From contig CAZQUE010000002.1 in NCBI GenBank assembly GCA_964596185.1, forward strand, positions 1-64,000: a stretch of DNA of 64,000 bases. Direction: 5' to 3'. The notes beneath the pieces were generated by a model. That model did no database searches. It was given only the letters and a program-made list of their open reading frames with translations, and was not told the origin of the DNA. The number at the start of each line of letters is the position of its first letter. Position 1 is the first letter of the stretch. Below, piece after piece: positions 49,561 to 57,725 of the stretch. Position numbers and translations under genes: made by a program. Source of the stretch: DYKG01 sp964596185. Lineage in GTDB: Bacteria; Muiribacteriota; Ozemobacteria; Ozemobacterales; Ozemobacteraceae.

Positions 49561-52500
49561 TTGCTGATTTTTATTCTGCTTTCTTTGTCGCTTATTTCCG
49601 GTATGGGAGTGGCGGTTCTGGCCGGAGCCACTTCAAGTGGCCTTTCGTTACTGCTCGCCGCCGTTTTTTTTACCTGTGGCGTCATCCCATTTTGGTTTCG
49701 ACATGGCAATCGCCTCGTAAACGGTGATTTTGATGAAATTCGCGAGGATGAAGAACCATTGCCGGTTTTGTCTATCTTTTTTCTGATGCTGGCCTGTGGC
49801 TGCATCGGTTCTTTTCGCTATATTTCGGTTCTTGACTCGGACTACAGCGGGCATCTGCGCAAAATCTGCGAAAAATTCGAAGACTCTACCGTGTGGAACG
49901 TTCGTGGGCAGATTTTGGAAGAACCCAAGCTTAAGAACGATCACCTCGAAGTTTTAATCAGACCTGAAGTTATTCGCCGAGTTGAGCGAAAAAGAGTGAG
50001 TGTGGCTGAAACTTCGCAGGATACAGGTAAAAAGCGTCGCTCTGGTTACGAGACCGTCGTTTCACTAACCGAACCTGAAACAGTCAAGGGCGGATTGATT
50101 CTTGCCCAGGTTTTTCAAGATGCGGAGTCTTTTCGACAGGTTGATTTCAACCAGATGGTTGAGATCGAAGGGCAACTTTCCGAACCTTCTGAGCGACGCA
50201 ATCCCGGGTCTCTCGACTACAAAAAATATCTGCGCAATCGCGGAATTTACCGAACTATCCGCATTATTCCCCGAAAGGCGAGTTTGCGAGTTTTAGCAGC
50301 TGAAGAGGGCGGTTCCTTGTGGTATCGCTTTGCGTTGTACATTAAAGATGAAGTTTTAAAAGTTATTAAAAAAACGATGCCTTATCCCGAATCAAGCTTC
50401 CTGGGTGGTGTTTTGCTTGGTTTGAAAGGTGGCTTGCCGGCAAAAGTAACCCAGGAATTTCGAATGACCGGTGTTTCGCACGTTCTTGCCGTTTCTGGCC
50501 TGCACGTTACTATCATTGCCGGACTTCTTTATGGTATTTTTGCCATGTTCAAGGTTCCATTGCGGCTTTTTGCTCCAATCATCGTATTTTCGCTGTTTAC
50601 CTTCGCGCTGATTGTCGGTTGGCCGAGTTCTGCGGTTCGTGCGGCGCTTATGAACAGTCTGTTCATTCTTTCGCGGGCTTATCTAAAAGATCGTGGTTTC
50701 AAGCTTTCAGTGGTTTTTTCACTGTGTGTGGCATCGGACTTCATTCTTCTTTCTTCGCCACTTCAGCTTACAGAGCCAAGTTTCGTTTTGTCGGTGATGG
50801 CAATTTATGCGCTGGCAATGTTTTCTGAGCCATCAGGTGAATATCTGCGGAAAATTTTACGGGGACCAGGTCTTGCCTTTGCTTTTATTGCAACCATGGC
50901 GTTTTTTCTGGCGGTCATTGTCAGGAAATCTTTGGTGCTTGAGCCCTGGTTTTTTACCGGAACCTTTGTTTATATTATCGCAGTTTGCTATATAAGCGGA
51001 AAACTTGCCGACATTTCGTCGTTTCAAAGCTTTGCTTTTGAAATGTTGCCGGGCTGGATTCAAGCGTTTCTCGGCGCCCAGATAGCGATCTTCATAGCCA
51101 TGATGGGGCCGCTGTCGGCATTCTATTTCGGGCAACTTTCGCTTGCTGCACCAGTCGCCAACATGGTCGCGATTCCTTTAATCGGTCTTATCGTGCAGAT
51201 CGGTTTGATTGCTGGATTGGCCGGCGCGTTCATACCTGTTATCGGGATCTATATTGCCATATTGTTGAACGCGGCGAACTGGCTGGCGGTAAAGTTTTTC
51301 ATGGCCATGGCCAGCTTTTTTGCCGTATTGATTCCATTTCCCCGGGTTTCACAGCCGGGCTTTGCTGAATTGGCGATTTATTATCTCATTCTGCATTTAT
51401 TTTTTTTCAGAACTCAGATCATGGCTTATGGCCGGGCAATTTTTGCTGCTGTGCTCGACCTATGGGAAGAGCCTGACTATCGAACGTCTTTAACTATGGT
51501 GGCTGCCCTTTTTGCTGTTTTTCTAACTGGTTCAGGAGTCTGGGCGCTTACAAATATCGAATCCAGGCCCGATTTCAGGGCTACGTTGCTCGACGTTGGC
51601 TTTGGCTCGGCTCTGTTGATTGAAAAAGGCGATGCGACCATTCTGGTCGATGCCGGTCTGAATGATACCCTGGCTGGAGTTGACCGCGGTGAAAGAGTCA
51701 TTCAGCCGGCTTTGTCCGAGAAAAAAATTGCCAAAATCGATGCGGTAATTTTAAGCTCATGCCTGCCGGAAAGAATTTCCGGACTGGCTTCGGTCTTTGC
51801 TACCTACAAGATTGGCAAAGTTTATGCGCCCTTTCCTCTGTCACCGGATTTGAAAAAGGTTACTTTTGAAGATTATGCGCGAAACTTTTCACTGGCTGAT
51901 ATGAAAATGGAGCGAAAGCTAAAACGCGGTTACAGCGCCGGGATTCCTCCGGACTATTATTGGGAATCGGCCTATGAATCTTACAATCGTTTGATTGAAG
52001 ACGTGCGGCGCTTTCAGACTCCGTTCGTCCAGATAAGATCCGGAGACAAAATTGCCGAGGGCGGTGGCATTATTGAAGTATTGGCACCTGCTGAAATCAA
52101 AGGCCGTTTTTCCGGTTATTATGATGGTTTGATTCTAAAAATTCGCGCCGGCGAGAAAAATATTCTTTTCTGTTCTGGCAATGTACATGGAATTGACCAG
52201 ATTGCCGGTTTTCGCCCTGATTACGTATTTGTGGCGGATCTGCCATATCCCTATAATCAGTTCGAGCGCTACGTCAAGGCGCGAAATCCTGAGGGAGTGG
52301 GGGTAAGCTTCCGTTTTCCGTCTTCGTGGTTGATGGATGGCTATCATCTTGCGGGGACGATAAGTGCCCGCAATAAAAGCTATCTGCCGCGTTTCAAGGT
52401 GTGGCGGGTTCCGGTTTTCGTTACGGGTGCTGATGGTGCTGTCTTTGTTGATCAGCAAGGGCATAGGTATCGAATGTCGTCTTTTTTGAAGGATTTGTAA
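49561..52500 (+). CDS. comEC: ComEC/Rec2 DNA-uptake channel with a metal-ligand-less beta-lactamase domain
   Basis: 979 aa from a TTG start with GAAGGA upstream. Two N-terminal membrane helices and an OB-like region (to about 260), then the ComEC competence domain with about nine membrane segments (260-660; VSHVLAVSGLHVTIIAGL and GWPSSAVRAALMNSLFILSRA are diagnostic). The C terminus (about 675-979) is a metallo-beta-lactamase fold (TLLDVGFGSALLIEKGDATILVDAG). The H-x-H-x-D-H motif is gone: it reads SSCLPERISGL, giving S733, L735, E737 and R738 at the ligand positions. The protein should pass single-stranded DNA into the cytoplasm but not cleave through this domain. An intact stand-alone copy lies two genes downstream. 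Confidence 0.93.
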   Translation: MLIFILLSLSLISGMGVAVLAGATSSGLSLLLAAVFFTCGVIPFWFRHGNRLVNGDFDEIREDEEPLPVLSIFFLMLACGCIGSFRYISVLDSDYSGHLRKICEKFEDSTVWNVRGQILEEPKLKNDHLEVLIRPEVIRRVERKRVSVAETSQDTGKKRRSGYETVVSLTEPETVKGGLILAQVFQDAESFRQVDFNQMVEIEGQLSEPSERRNPGSLDYKKYLRNRGIYRTIRIIPRKASLRVLAAEEGGSLWYRFALYIKDEVLKVIKKTMPYPESSFLGGVLLGLKGGLPAKVTQEFRMTGVSHVLAVSGLHVTIIAGLLYGIFAMFKVPLRLFAPIIVFSLFTFALIVGWPSSAVRAALMNSLFILSRAYLKDRGFKLSVVFSLCVASDFILLSSPLQLTEPSFVLSVMAIYALAMFSEPSGEYLRKILRGPGLAFAFIATMAFFLAVIVRKSLVLEPWFFTGTFVYIIAVCYISGKLADISSFQSFAFEMLPGWIQAFLGAQIAIFIAMMGPLSAFYFGQLSLAAPVANMVAIPLIGLIVQIGLIAGLAGAFIPVIGIYIAILLNAANWLAVKFFMAMASFFAVLIPFPRVSQPGFAELAIYYLILHLFFFRTQIMAYGRAIFAAVLDLWEEPDYRTSLTMVAALFAVFLTGSGVWALTNIESRPDFRATLLDVGFGSALLIEKGDATILVDAGLNDTLAGVDRGERVIQPALSEKKIAKIDAVILSSCLPERISGLASVFATYKIGKVYAPFPLSPDLKKVTFEDYARNFSLADMKMERKLKRGYSAGIPPDYYWESAYESYNRLIEDVRRFQTPFVQIRSGDKIAEGGGIIEVLAPAEIKGRFSGYYDGLILKIRAGEKNILFCSGNVHGIDQIAGFRPDYVFVADLPYPYNQFERYVKARNPEGVGVSFRFPSSWLMDGYHLAGTISARNKSYLPRFKVWRVPVFVTGADGAVFVDQQGHRYRMSSFLKDL

Positions 52501-52501
52501 A

Positions 52502-53122
52502 ATGTCGCTAACCAGACTTGAAAAAGTTGGATTTGTCGCTCTGGTAGCTTTATTGGGCGTTGGAGTTTTTTTGCTCGTCGGCAGAGTTGGTATGGCTCGC
52601 CAGAATAACCAGAAATTGAAGGCGGCAATTGCTCAAATTGCGGCATTGACTGATCAAACCGTCCTTATCAAGGATGACAAGAACAATGTTGGTCAGGAAA
52701 ATATCAAGAAGCTCAACCTCAATAGAGCTGACGAATTGAGTGTGCGGGCGATTCCCGGGATGAACGGTCCGCTGGCGAAACGCATTGTTGAATTCATTCA
52801 AAAGCGAGGCAGTATCAAAAGCCTTGAGGAACTGCTGGAAGTCAAAGGAATGAATAAAAAGAAGCTCAGATCGCTGGAATTGTATGCGACAACCTATGGC
52901 GGACATGCCGGCCAGGCTGCCTGGGGTGATAAGTTAAACCTGAATTTTGCTTCAATAGAGGAGATTGAAACTCTGCCTGGTATCGGCAAAAAAACCGCTC
53001 GCGATATCATTGATTTTCGCAACCGTAACGGTGGCTTTTTCTCGCTCGAAGATTTGCGCGAGATTCCAGGACTGACTCCGGCGAAAATTCAGAAGTTTAT
53101 CGACCGGGTTGAGGTGCGCTGA
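52502..53122 (+). CDS. ComEA-like membrane-anchored protein with two helix-hairpin-helix modules
   Basis: 206 aa; ATG 2 nt after comEC with AAGGAT upstream. One N-terminal membrane anchor (about 8-28) precedes a coiled linker and two tandem ComEA-type (HhH)2 modules: LNLNRADELSVRAIPGMNGPLAKRIV (about 72-128) and LNLNFASIEEIETLPGIGKKTARDII (about 140-205). ComEA binds incoming double-stranded DNA in the periplasm; most ComEA proteins have one such module. Its place between comEC and the MBL gene supports a DNA-uptake role. Confidence 0.88.
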   Translation: MSLTRLEKVGFVALVALLGVGVFLLVGRVGMARQNNQKLKAAIAQIAALTDQTVLIKDDKNNVGQENIKKLNLNRADELSVRAIPGMNGPLAKRIVEFIQKRGSIKSLEELLEVKGMNKKKLRSLELYATTYGGHAGQAAWGDKLNLNFASIEEIETLPGIGKKTARDIIDFRNRNGGFFSLEDLREIPGLTPAKIQKFIDRVEVR

Positions 53123-53124
53123 AT

Positions 53125-54081
53125 ATGAGCAATTACGGTTTTGAACAAAAATCTTTCCAGTCGCGAAAAACAAATTTTGTTTTCTTCGTGCTGTTGATAG
53201 GGGTTCTTTTCATTTATGCCGTTTTGCTGAGCGGCAATCTCGGCGGAATGGTCGAAACCAATCTCAGTACTGATTTACGTATTGATTTTGTCAATGTTGG
53301 TCAGGGTGACGCAGTAATCGTGCGCACTCCAATGGGCAAAACATATCTTATCGATGGCGGCGGCACCGATACCATTGCCGATGCCAGACGTGAAAATCGC
53401 GAGCTGATACAGTTGTATCTTCGTGATCAGGGGATTACCCGCATAGACGGTATGGTGGTGACGCATTGGCATAATGACCACCTTGGCGGCATTATTCCTG
53501 TTTTACGGCTTTATGATGTGCCGCAGATTTGGGAATGTCCAACCGCAGCCAATACCGACACCTTCAAGGCTTACGAAGAAATCTGCAAGAAAAAGCGGAT
53601 TCGAAGAATATCAGCCCAGGCGGGCGACGTGCTCGAGTGGGGAAATGAACTCTTCGTGCAGGTGCTGCATCCGGATGCAAAATCAAGTGCTAGCAGTTAT
53701 TCGGATATGAACAACATGTCCATTGTTCTGTTGATAAGGTATGGGAAAGTGCAAACCCTGTTAGCAGGTGATATTGAAGAAGAAGCCGAGCGCGAAGTGC
53801 TCAAACATGGCGAGGGTATCAGGTCGCAAATCATTAAAATCCCGCACCATGGTTCTGATACCAGTGATTATATGCCATTTTTACGTAGCGTCAAGCCTGA
53901 TGTCGGCGTGCTGATGGTCGGGCGCAACAATTCGTTCAAGCATCCTTCTGAAAAGGTTTTGCTTGAATATGGCGGGTTGGGAACCAAAATTTTTCGAACT
54001 GACCGTCATGGCAACATTCGCCTTTTCGTTGGCGGTAAAGACGAGAAGGATTACAGATTTGTGGTTGACCGAAGACTTTAA
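53125..54081 (+). CDS. Stand-alone ComEC-type metallo-beta-lactamase, membrane-anchored
   Basis: 318 aa; GAGGTG before the ATG. A membrane anchor (about 18-38) puts the catalytic domain outside the cytoplasm. The domain begins LRIDFVNVGQGDAVIVRTP, the usual start of ComEC C-terminal domains, and has the complete motif HWHNDH (H114, H116, D118, H119), then the later ligands in LLAGDIEEEAE and IKIPHHGSDTS. It probably hydrolyses phosphodiester bonds of DNA. It is the third gene of the comEC operon and appears to replace the dead domain of ComEC. Confidence 0.88.
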   Translation: MSNYGFEQKSFQSRKTNFVFFVLLIGVLFIYAVLLSGNLGGMVETNLSTDLRIDFVNVGQGDAVIVRTPMGKTYLIDGGGTDTIADARRENRELIQLYLRDQGITRIDGMVVTHWHNDHLGGIIPVLRLYDVPQIWECPTAANTDTFKAYEEICKKKRIRRISAQAGDVLEWGNELFVQVLHPDAKSSASSYSDMNNMSIVLLIRYGKVQTLLAGDIEEEAEREVLKHGEGIRSQIIKIPHHGSDTSDYMPFLRSVKPDVGVLMVGRNNSFKHPSEKVLLEYGGLGTKIFRTDRHGNIRLFVGGKDEKDYRFVVDRRL

Positions 54082-54125
54082 AGACCACTATACTTTTTTA
54101 GAATTTAAAACCGAAAGGATAGAAT

Positions 54126-55553
54126 ATGGAAGAAGCGGTAATTTTGCAGACTGAATTTAACAATGTTGAAGATCATGCTACCCAATGGGAGAACCTGCGC
54201 TCGAAAAACCCAGGTTTGGCAAAAATCCTCGAAGTGATTGAAAAGCCCCAGGGAACTGCCCTGATTTTCAGTCACGATGACCCAGACGGTATAACCAGCG
54301 GTTTGATTTTCAAACGGGTTTTACAGAAAAAGGGCTGGCAGGTATCCTGTCATTTTCCAGAAGGTTTTCTGCTGCAGCCGGATCAGTTGCAAAAGGCTAT
54401 CGATGCTACTCCCGGTGCCAGCAATATCTTTTTGCTCGACAAGGGAACTCTAGCTCCTTACAACGATTTTGCCGCCAAACTTCCGGTTTATATAGTCGAT
54501 CATCATCCTTCGCCGGTTGTTCCTGAAAAGTGCACTTATTTCAACCCCAGCCTTCCTTCCTATACCTGGTGTTCAACCTCAATTCTTGCCCATGGAATTT
54601 CTACCCTGGCCGGAACACGCGATCAGTTCGATGACTTCCTCTGTCTGGTCGGGCTGAAGGGTGACTGGGCAATTGAACCGGTAAAAGGCATCCTTGCTGA
54701 CTTTGCCCGTCCATTCTTTGTAAAATATGGGCAGCAGTTTAAAAACCTGCTCAAGCTGGTTAAGGAAAGACCGACACAGTTCGATGCCGAGCAGCGTGAT
54801 TACACTTGTCTTTTGTCAAGAGTTACCGAATATGTTCACGCCACGGGTGGAGGCGGATTCTCATATTTTTACCATGACCGTGATGCTTCATTGAAAGATG
54901 TGAATCATGCTCATTGCATTGCAGAAGGTTTGGAGGGAGTTGCCGACAAGGTCGAAAAGATCGCTGCAATAACTTCCCTTAATGAATTTGTCAGTTTAAT
55001 TGCTGAGCCGCAGCGCACCAGTCTCGAAAAAATCTTTGCCTTTTTCCTGCAGGACTGGGAAAGCGCAAACCGTATCCTTGATTCTTCGGTAAAGAGCTTG
55101 CAGCTGGGTGACACCAGTATCTACCTTTTCGTTGGTCCGAAGGTTCCACTTTTGCCAATGATTGGCTCGATAAAGCTTTTCGAAATGAAACAAAAGGCTG
55201 GAGACAAGCTGGCCCAGATTATCATGGTCAGTTCGGTCAGCAAAGATTACACTCACGTCTCGGTAAGAGGCACAGGTGACCGCGTTCATAGCGGCAAAAT
55301 CTGTGGCGAACTTCAGGATTCAATGCAACGAATTTATGCGCCTTTCAAAGATAAAATCAGTGGCGGCGGACATCCGAAAGCAGCTGAATGCACGGTCAGA
55401 ACGGCAGAAGTTCCTTTCATGAACGTTTTGTTCCGAGTCACCGAAGTTCTCAGCGAAATGCAGGCTCTCGACAAAGCTGCTGCCAAAGCTGCCCTCGATG
55501 ACGAAAGCAAAGCGCGTGCCGATAAACTTGGGCTGGAATACCTGAAACAGTAA
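54126..55553 (+). CDS. DHH/DHHA1 family phosphoesterase
   Basis: 475 aa; AAAGGAT before the ATG. DHH-domain motifs: SHDDPDGI (H50, D52, D54), ending in the signature IVDHHPSP (D125, H126, H127). A DHHA1 domain lies at the C terminus (VSVRGTGDRVH, then ISGGGHPKAA near 415). This is the RecJ/NrnA-type layout, which hydrolyses 5' phosphate ends of single-stranded DNA or short oligonucleotides with Mn2+. It is about 100 residues shorter than RecJ and lacks an obvious OB fold. It is followed by a small unknown gene and a Clp1-like kinase in a tight operon. Confidence 0.88.
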   Translation: MEEAVILQTEFNNVEDHATQWENLRSKNPGLAKILEVIEKPQGTALIFSHDDPDGITSGLIFKRVLQKKGWQVSCHFPEGFLLQPDQLQKAIDATPGASNIFLLDKGTLAPYNDFAAKLPVYIVDHHPSPVVPEKCTYFNPSLPSYTWCSTSILAHGISTLAGTRDQFDDFLCLVGLKGDWAIEPVKGILADFARPFFVKYGQQFKNLLKLVKERPTQFDAEQRDYTCLLSRVTEYVHATGGGGFSYFYHDRDASLKDVNHAHCIAEGLEGVADKVEKIAAITSLNEFVSLIAEPQRTSLEKIFAFFLQDWESANRILDSSVKSLQLGDTSIYLFVGPKVPLLPMIGSIKLFEMKQKAGDKLAQIIMVSSVSKDYTHVSVRGTGDRVHSGKICGELQDSMQRIYAPFKDKISGGGHPKAAECTVRTAEVPFMNVLFRVTEVLSEMQALDKAAAKAALDDESKARADKLGLEYLKQ

Positions 55554-55564
55554 AGGAACATTTA

Positions 55565-55981
55565 ATGTCATTTAAAGAAACGGATTTTCCTGGATTGCTG
55601 GCTTATTTAAAGCGTATCGTTGCTGAAGAAAAAGACCCGCTGTTGTTCCGGGAAATGGTTGCCGAACTGGTCAATCTTTATGATCGTGTTCCAGTCTATC
55701 CAGGAATCGTTAACATGTGTTTGGGCGGTCTTTGTAAGACAGTACGTCCCGAGGAAGTAGAAATTGGTCAGCGCGTTTTTGTCAGAAATCGTGAAGACTG
55801 TTTCTGCGGCACAGTAGCTGAAAAAAACGGTGAAGGCGTAGTTCTCAAGGCGGTCAGATCGGTCTCTGTCGAAGACGACCTCGAGCTGGGCTTTCGTGAA
55901 ATGGAAAAGGTCACCGTGATCAACGCTCAGGTGCTGGAAGAAATGTGGCCTTCGCTGGTTTTTGACAAGGAGCATAAATAA
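55565..55981 (+). CDS. Small protein of unknown function between DHH and Clp1-like genes
   Basis: 138 aa; AAAGGAAC before the ATG. Helical N-terminal half (LAYLKRIVAEEKDPLLFREMVAEL), then NMCLGGLCKTV and a beta-rich part (VEIGQRVFVRNREDCFCGTVAEKNGEG) suggestive of a small SH3- or OB-like barrel. Four cysteines occur in two C-x4-C / C-x-C pairs. Its last base is shared with the start of the Clp1-like gene, implying a joint role. Family not recognised. Confidence 0.7.
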   Translation: MSFKETDFPGLLAYLKRIVAEEKDPLLFREMVAELVNLYDRVPVYPGIVNMCLGGLCKTVRPEEVEIGQRVFVRNREDCFCGTVAEKNGEGVVLKAVRSVSVEDDLELGFREMEKVTVINAQVLEEMWPSLVFDKEHK

Positions 55982-57234
55982 TGCAGCTAAAAATGAACAA
56001 AGAAGAATTCTATCTGCTTGCCGGCCCCGCCGAAATAGTAGTAGATAAAGGCTGCGTTGAAATTATCGGAGCGCGTCTGGTGGCTGGTAAAGCTCTCAAG
56101 GTTCCGGTGGGCAAGAAGATTCCTTTGCTGGGCATTGAAGATTCAGAATTGACCATCGATGCCCCGCATGAAGCACTGAACAGCATGGAGCAAAGTTCGA
56201 TTCCTCATGAATGGGATAATCTAGCGCAGCGCATCGTCGGCGAGGCAAAGTCAGGAAAGCTTTACAAAGCTATCGTGCTTGGTGAGGTCGACACCGGTAA
56301 AACCTTTTTCAGCACCTATCTTGCCAACCGCCTCAAAGAACGGATGGGCAAAGTTGCAATACTAGATTGCGATTCAGGCCAATCAGATATTGGCGCACCG
56401 GGTACTTTCGGGATGTTGGTTCTCGAGGATTCGGCAATTTTTCTTAGTGAAATAGAGCCGAGTCACATGTTTTTTCTCGGTGCCCATTCTCCGGGGCTGC
56501 ATTTTGCACCGGCTTTGGTTGGCGTGGCCCAAATGGTTCGCAAAGCAGAAAAAGATGCTGATGCATTGATAATCGACACGACCGGCTGGGTGCAAGGTGA
56601 TGGCGGCAGGGCCATTAAAAAGGCCAAGCTCGATATCGTTGACCCGGATATGGTAATACTCATGCAGCGAGGCACAGAACTTGAGCATTTGGTCAAGCAT
56701 CTGCCTCAGGAGATGGTGGTGCGGTTGCCGGTTTCCAAAAAAGCTTCTTCAACCAGTCAAATGGATCGGAAGGCATTGCGGGAACATGTAAGTAGAAGCT
56801 ATTTCAAAGATGCGAAAGTATTTGAAATTCCTTTTAAGCAGGTTTATACCGACCGGTGTTACTTTTTGACCGGTACCAAAATCGAACTTGAGGGTACACT
56901 TCACGCTGAAAGATTATCTGGATGGGAAGGAACCATGGTTGTTACCTCCGGTCCTCTGATGCCCGAGCTCACCAAAGACTGGCCCAAAGATCTTGGCCTC
57001 ATTCGTAACTTTATTGCCGGAAATGAAAAGGGCCTGATGATAGCTTTGCTGGATGAAGAACAAAACATGCTGGCAATTGGCAGAGTTGAAGAGTTTGATT
57101 TCCTGAAAGATTGTTTCAGGGTACGCTCCAGTTACAATGGCGATCCTGAAAATGTCAAAGGTATTCAATTCGGCTCGCTTCGCTTGAATGAAGCTGGTGA
57201 AGAAGCCGGTTTCATCGAACCTGGTTCTTTCTAG
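55981..57234 (+). CDS. Clp1/Grc3-like polynucleotide 5'-hydroxyl kinase
   Basis: 417 aa. Small beta-rich N-terminal domain (about 1-70), P-loop GEVDTGKT (101-108), the Clp1/Grc3 signature DCDSGQSDIGAPGT (129-142), and TTGWVQGDGG (200-209). The C-terminal region is a further beta domain. Family members phosphorylate 5'-hydroxyl ends of RNA (or DNA) in tRNA splicing and rRNA maturation in archaea and eukaryotes and are sporadic in bacteria. It starts at the last base of the previous stop (TAATG). With the DHH phosphoesterase it could form a nucleic-acid end-processing unit; this is inference. Confidence 0.82.
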   Translation: MQLKMNKEEFYLLAGPAEIVVDKGCVEIIGARLVAGKALKVPVGKKIPLLGIEDSELTIDAPHEALNSMEQSSIPHEWDNLAQRIVGEAKSGKLYKAIVLGEVDTGKTFFSTYLANRLKERMGKVAILDCDSGQSDIGAPGTFGMLVLEDSAIFLSEIEPSHMFFLGAHSPGLHFAPALVGVAQMVRKAEKDADALIIDTTGWVQGDGGRAIKKAKLDIVDPDMVILMQRGTELEHLVKHLPQEMVVRLPVSKKASSTSQMDRKALREHVSRSYFKDAKVFEIPFKQVYTDRCYFLTGTKIELEGTLHAERLSGWEGTMVVTSGPLMPELTKDWPKDLGLIRNFIAGNEKGLMIALLDEEQNMLAIGRVEEFDFLKDCFRVRSSYNGDPENVKGIQFGSLRLNEAGEEAGFIEPGSF

Positions 57235-57297
57235 ATTCGTTTAAAGCCAGGGGGTTGCATTCTCTGCAAACCTTGAAGGCTTTTGAATAAAAGAAAT

Positions 57298-57353
57298 AAC
57301 CGGGGTTTTGCACCAAATGAGGTTTTTTGGGTGCAAAGCCCCGGTTTTATTTT
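57298..57353 (+). terminator. Very strong Rho-independent terminator
   Basis: A 17-bp stem (57298-57314 with 57330-57346; one G-U pair) and TTTTATTTTTG tail, closing the DHH-Clp1 operon. Confidence 0.93.
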
Positions 57354-57359
57354 TGTACC

Positions 57360-57725
57360 GGGAGAGATGTTCAAAAAATGATCAGGCGGGTGACGGTTTA
57401 TTAATGCAAAACAGGGGCAAAAGTGTATGAATGAAGCTTGAATTGATAAGGCTCAAGAGTGCTTGAATGGCTGTAACGCGCATGGTTGTGGAGCTAAAAA
57501 TTTTTTATAAAAAACCTTTGACTTATGGCCTTGCTAAATGGTTAAATTTGATCCGGAAAAAAAATGAAAAAGAGGTAAGGCAACAAAATTTAACGCCCGC
57601 CAATCTTATTTTTTTCCCCCAAGTAATCAATTTCTGATGCAGTTTTTATTCATACCTAACCTATTCTGTTCTGTACGGAATTTTCTTGAAAATCTGGGCA
57701 CATTATTCAGCAGCAGGGAGCAAAC
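57360..57725. other. Long intergenic region upstream of nrdD
   Basis: About 365 nt without a convincing ORF. A candidate promoter lies at 57518-57547, leaving an untranslated leader near 170 nt with A- and T-rich runs. No clear pair of NrdR boxes and no recognised riboswitch core was found. Confidence 0.4.
57518..57547 (+). promoter_or_regulatory. Candidate promoter of nrdD
   Basis: TTGACT (57518-57523), 18-nt spacer, TTAAAT (57542-57547). Confidence 0.4.
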
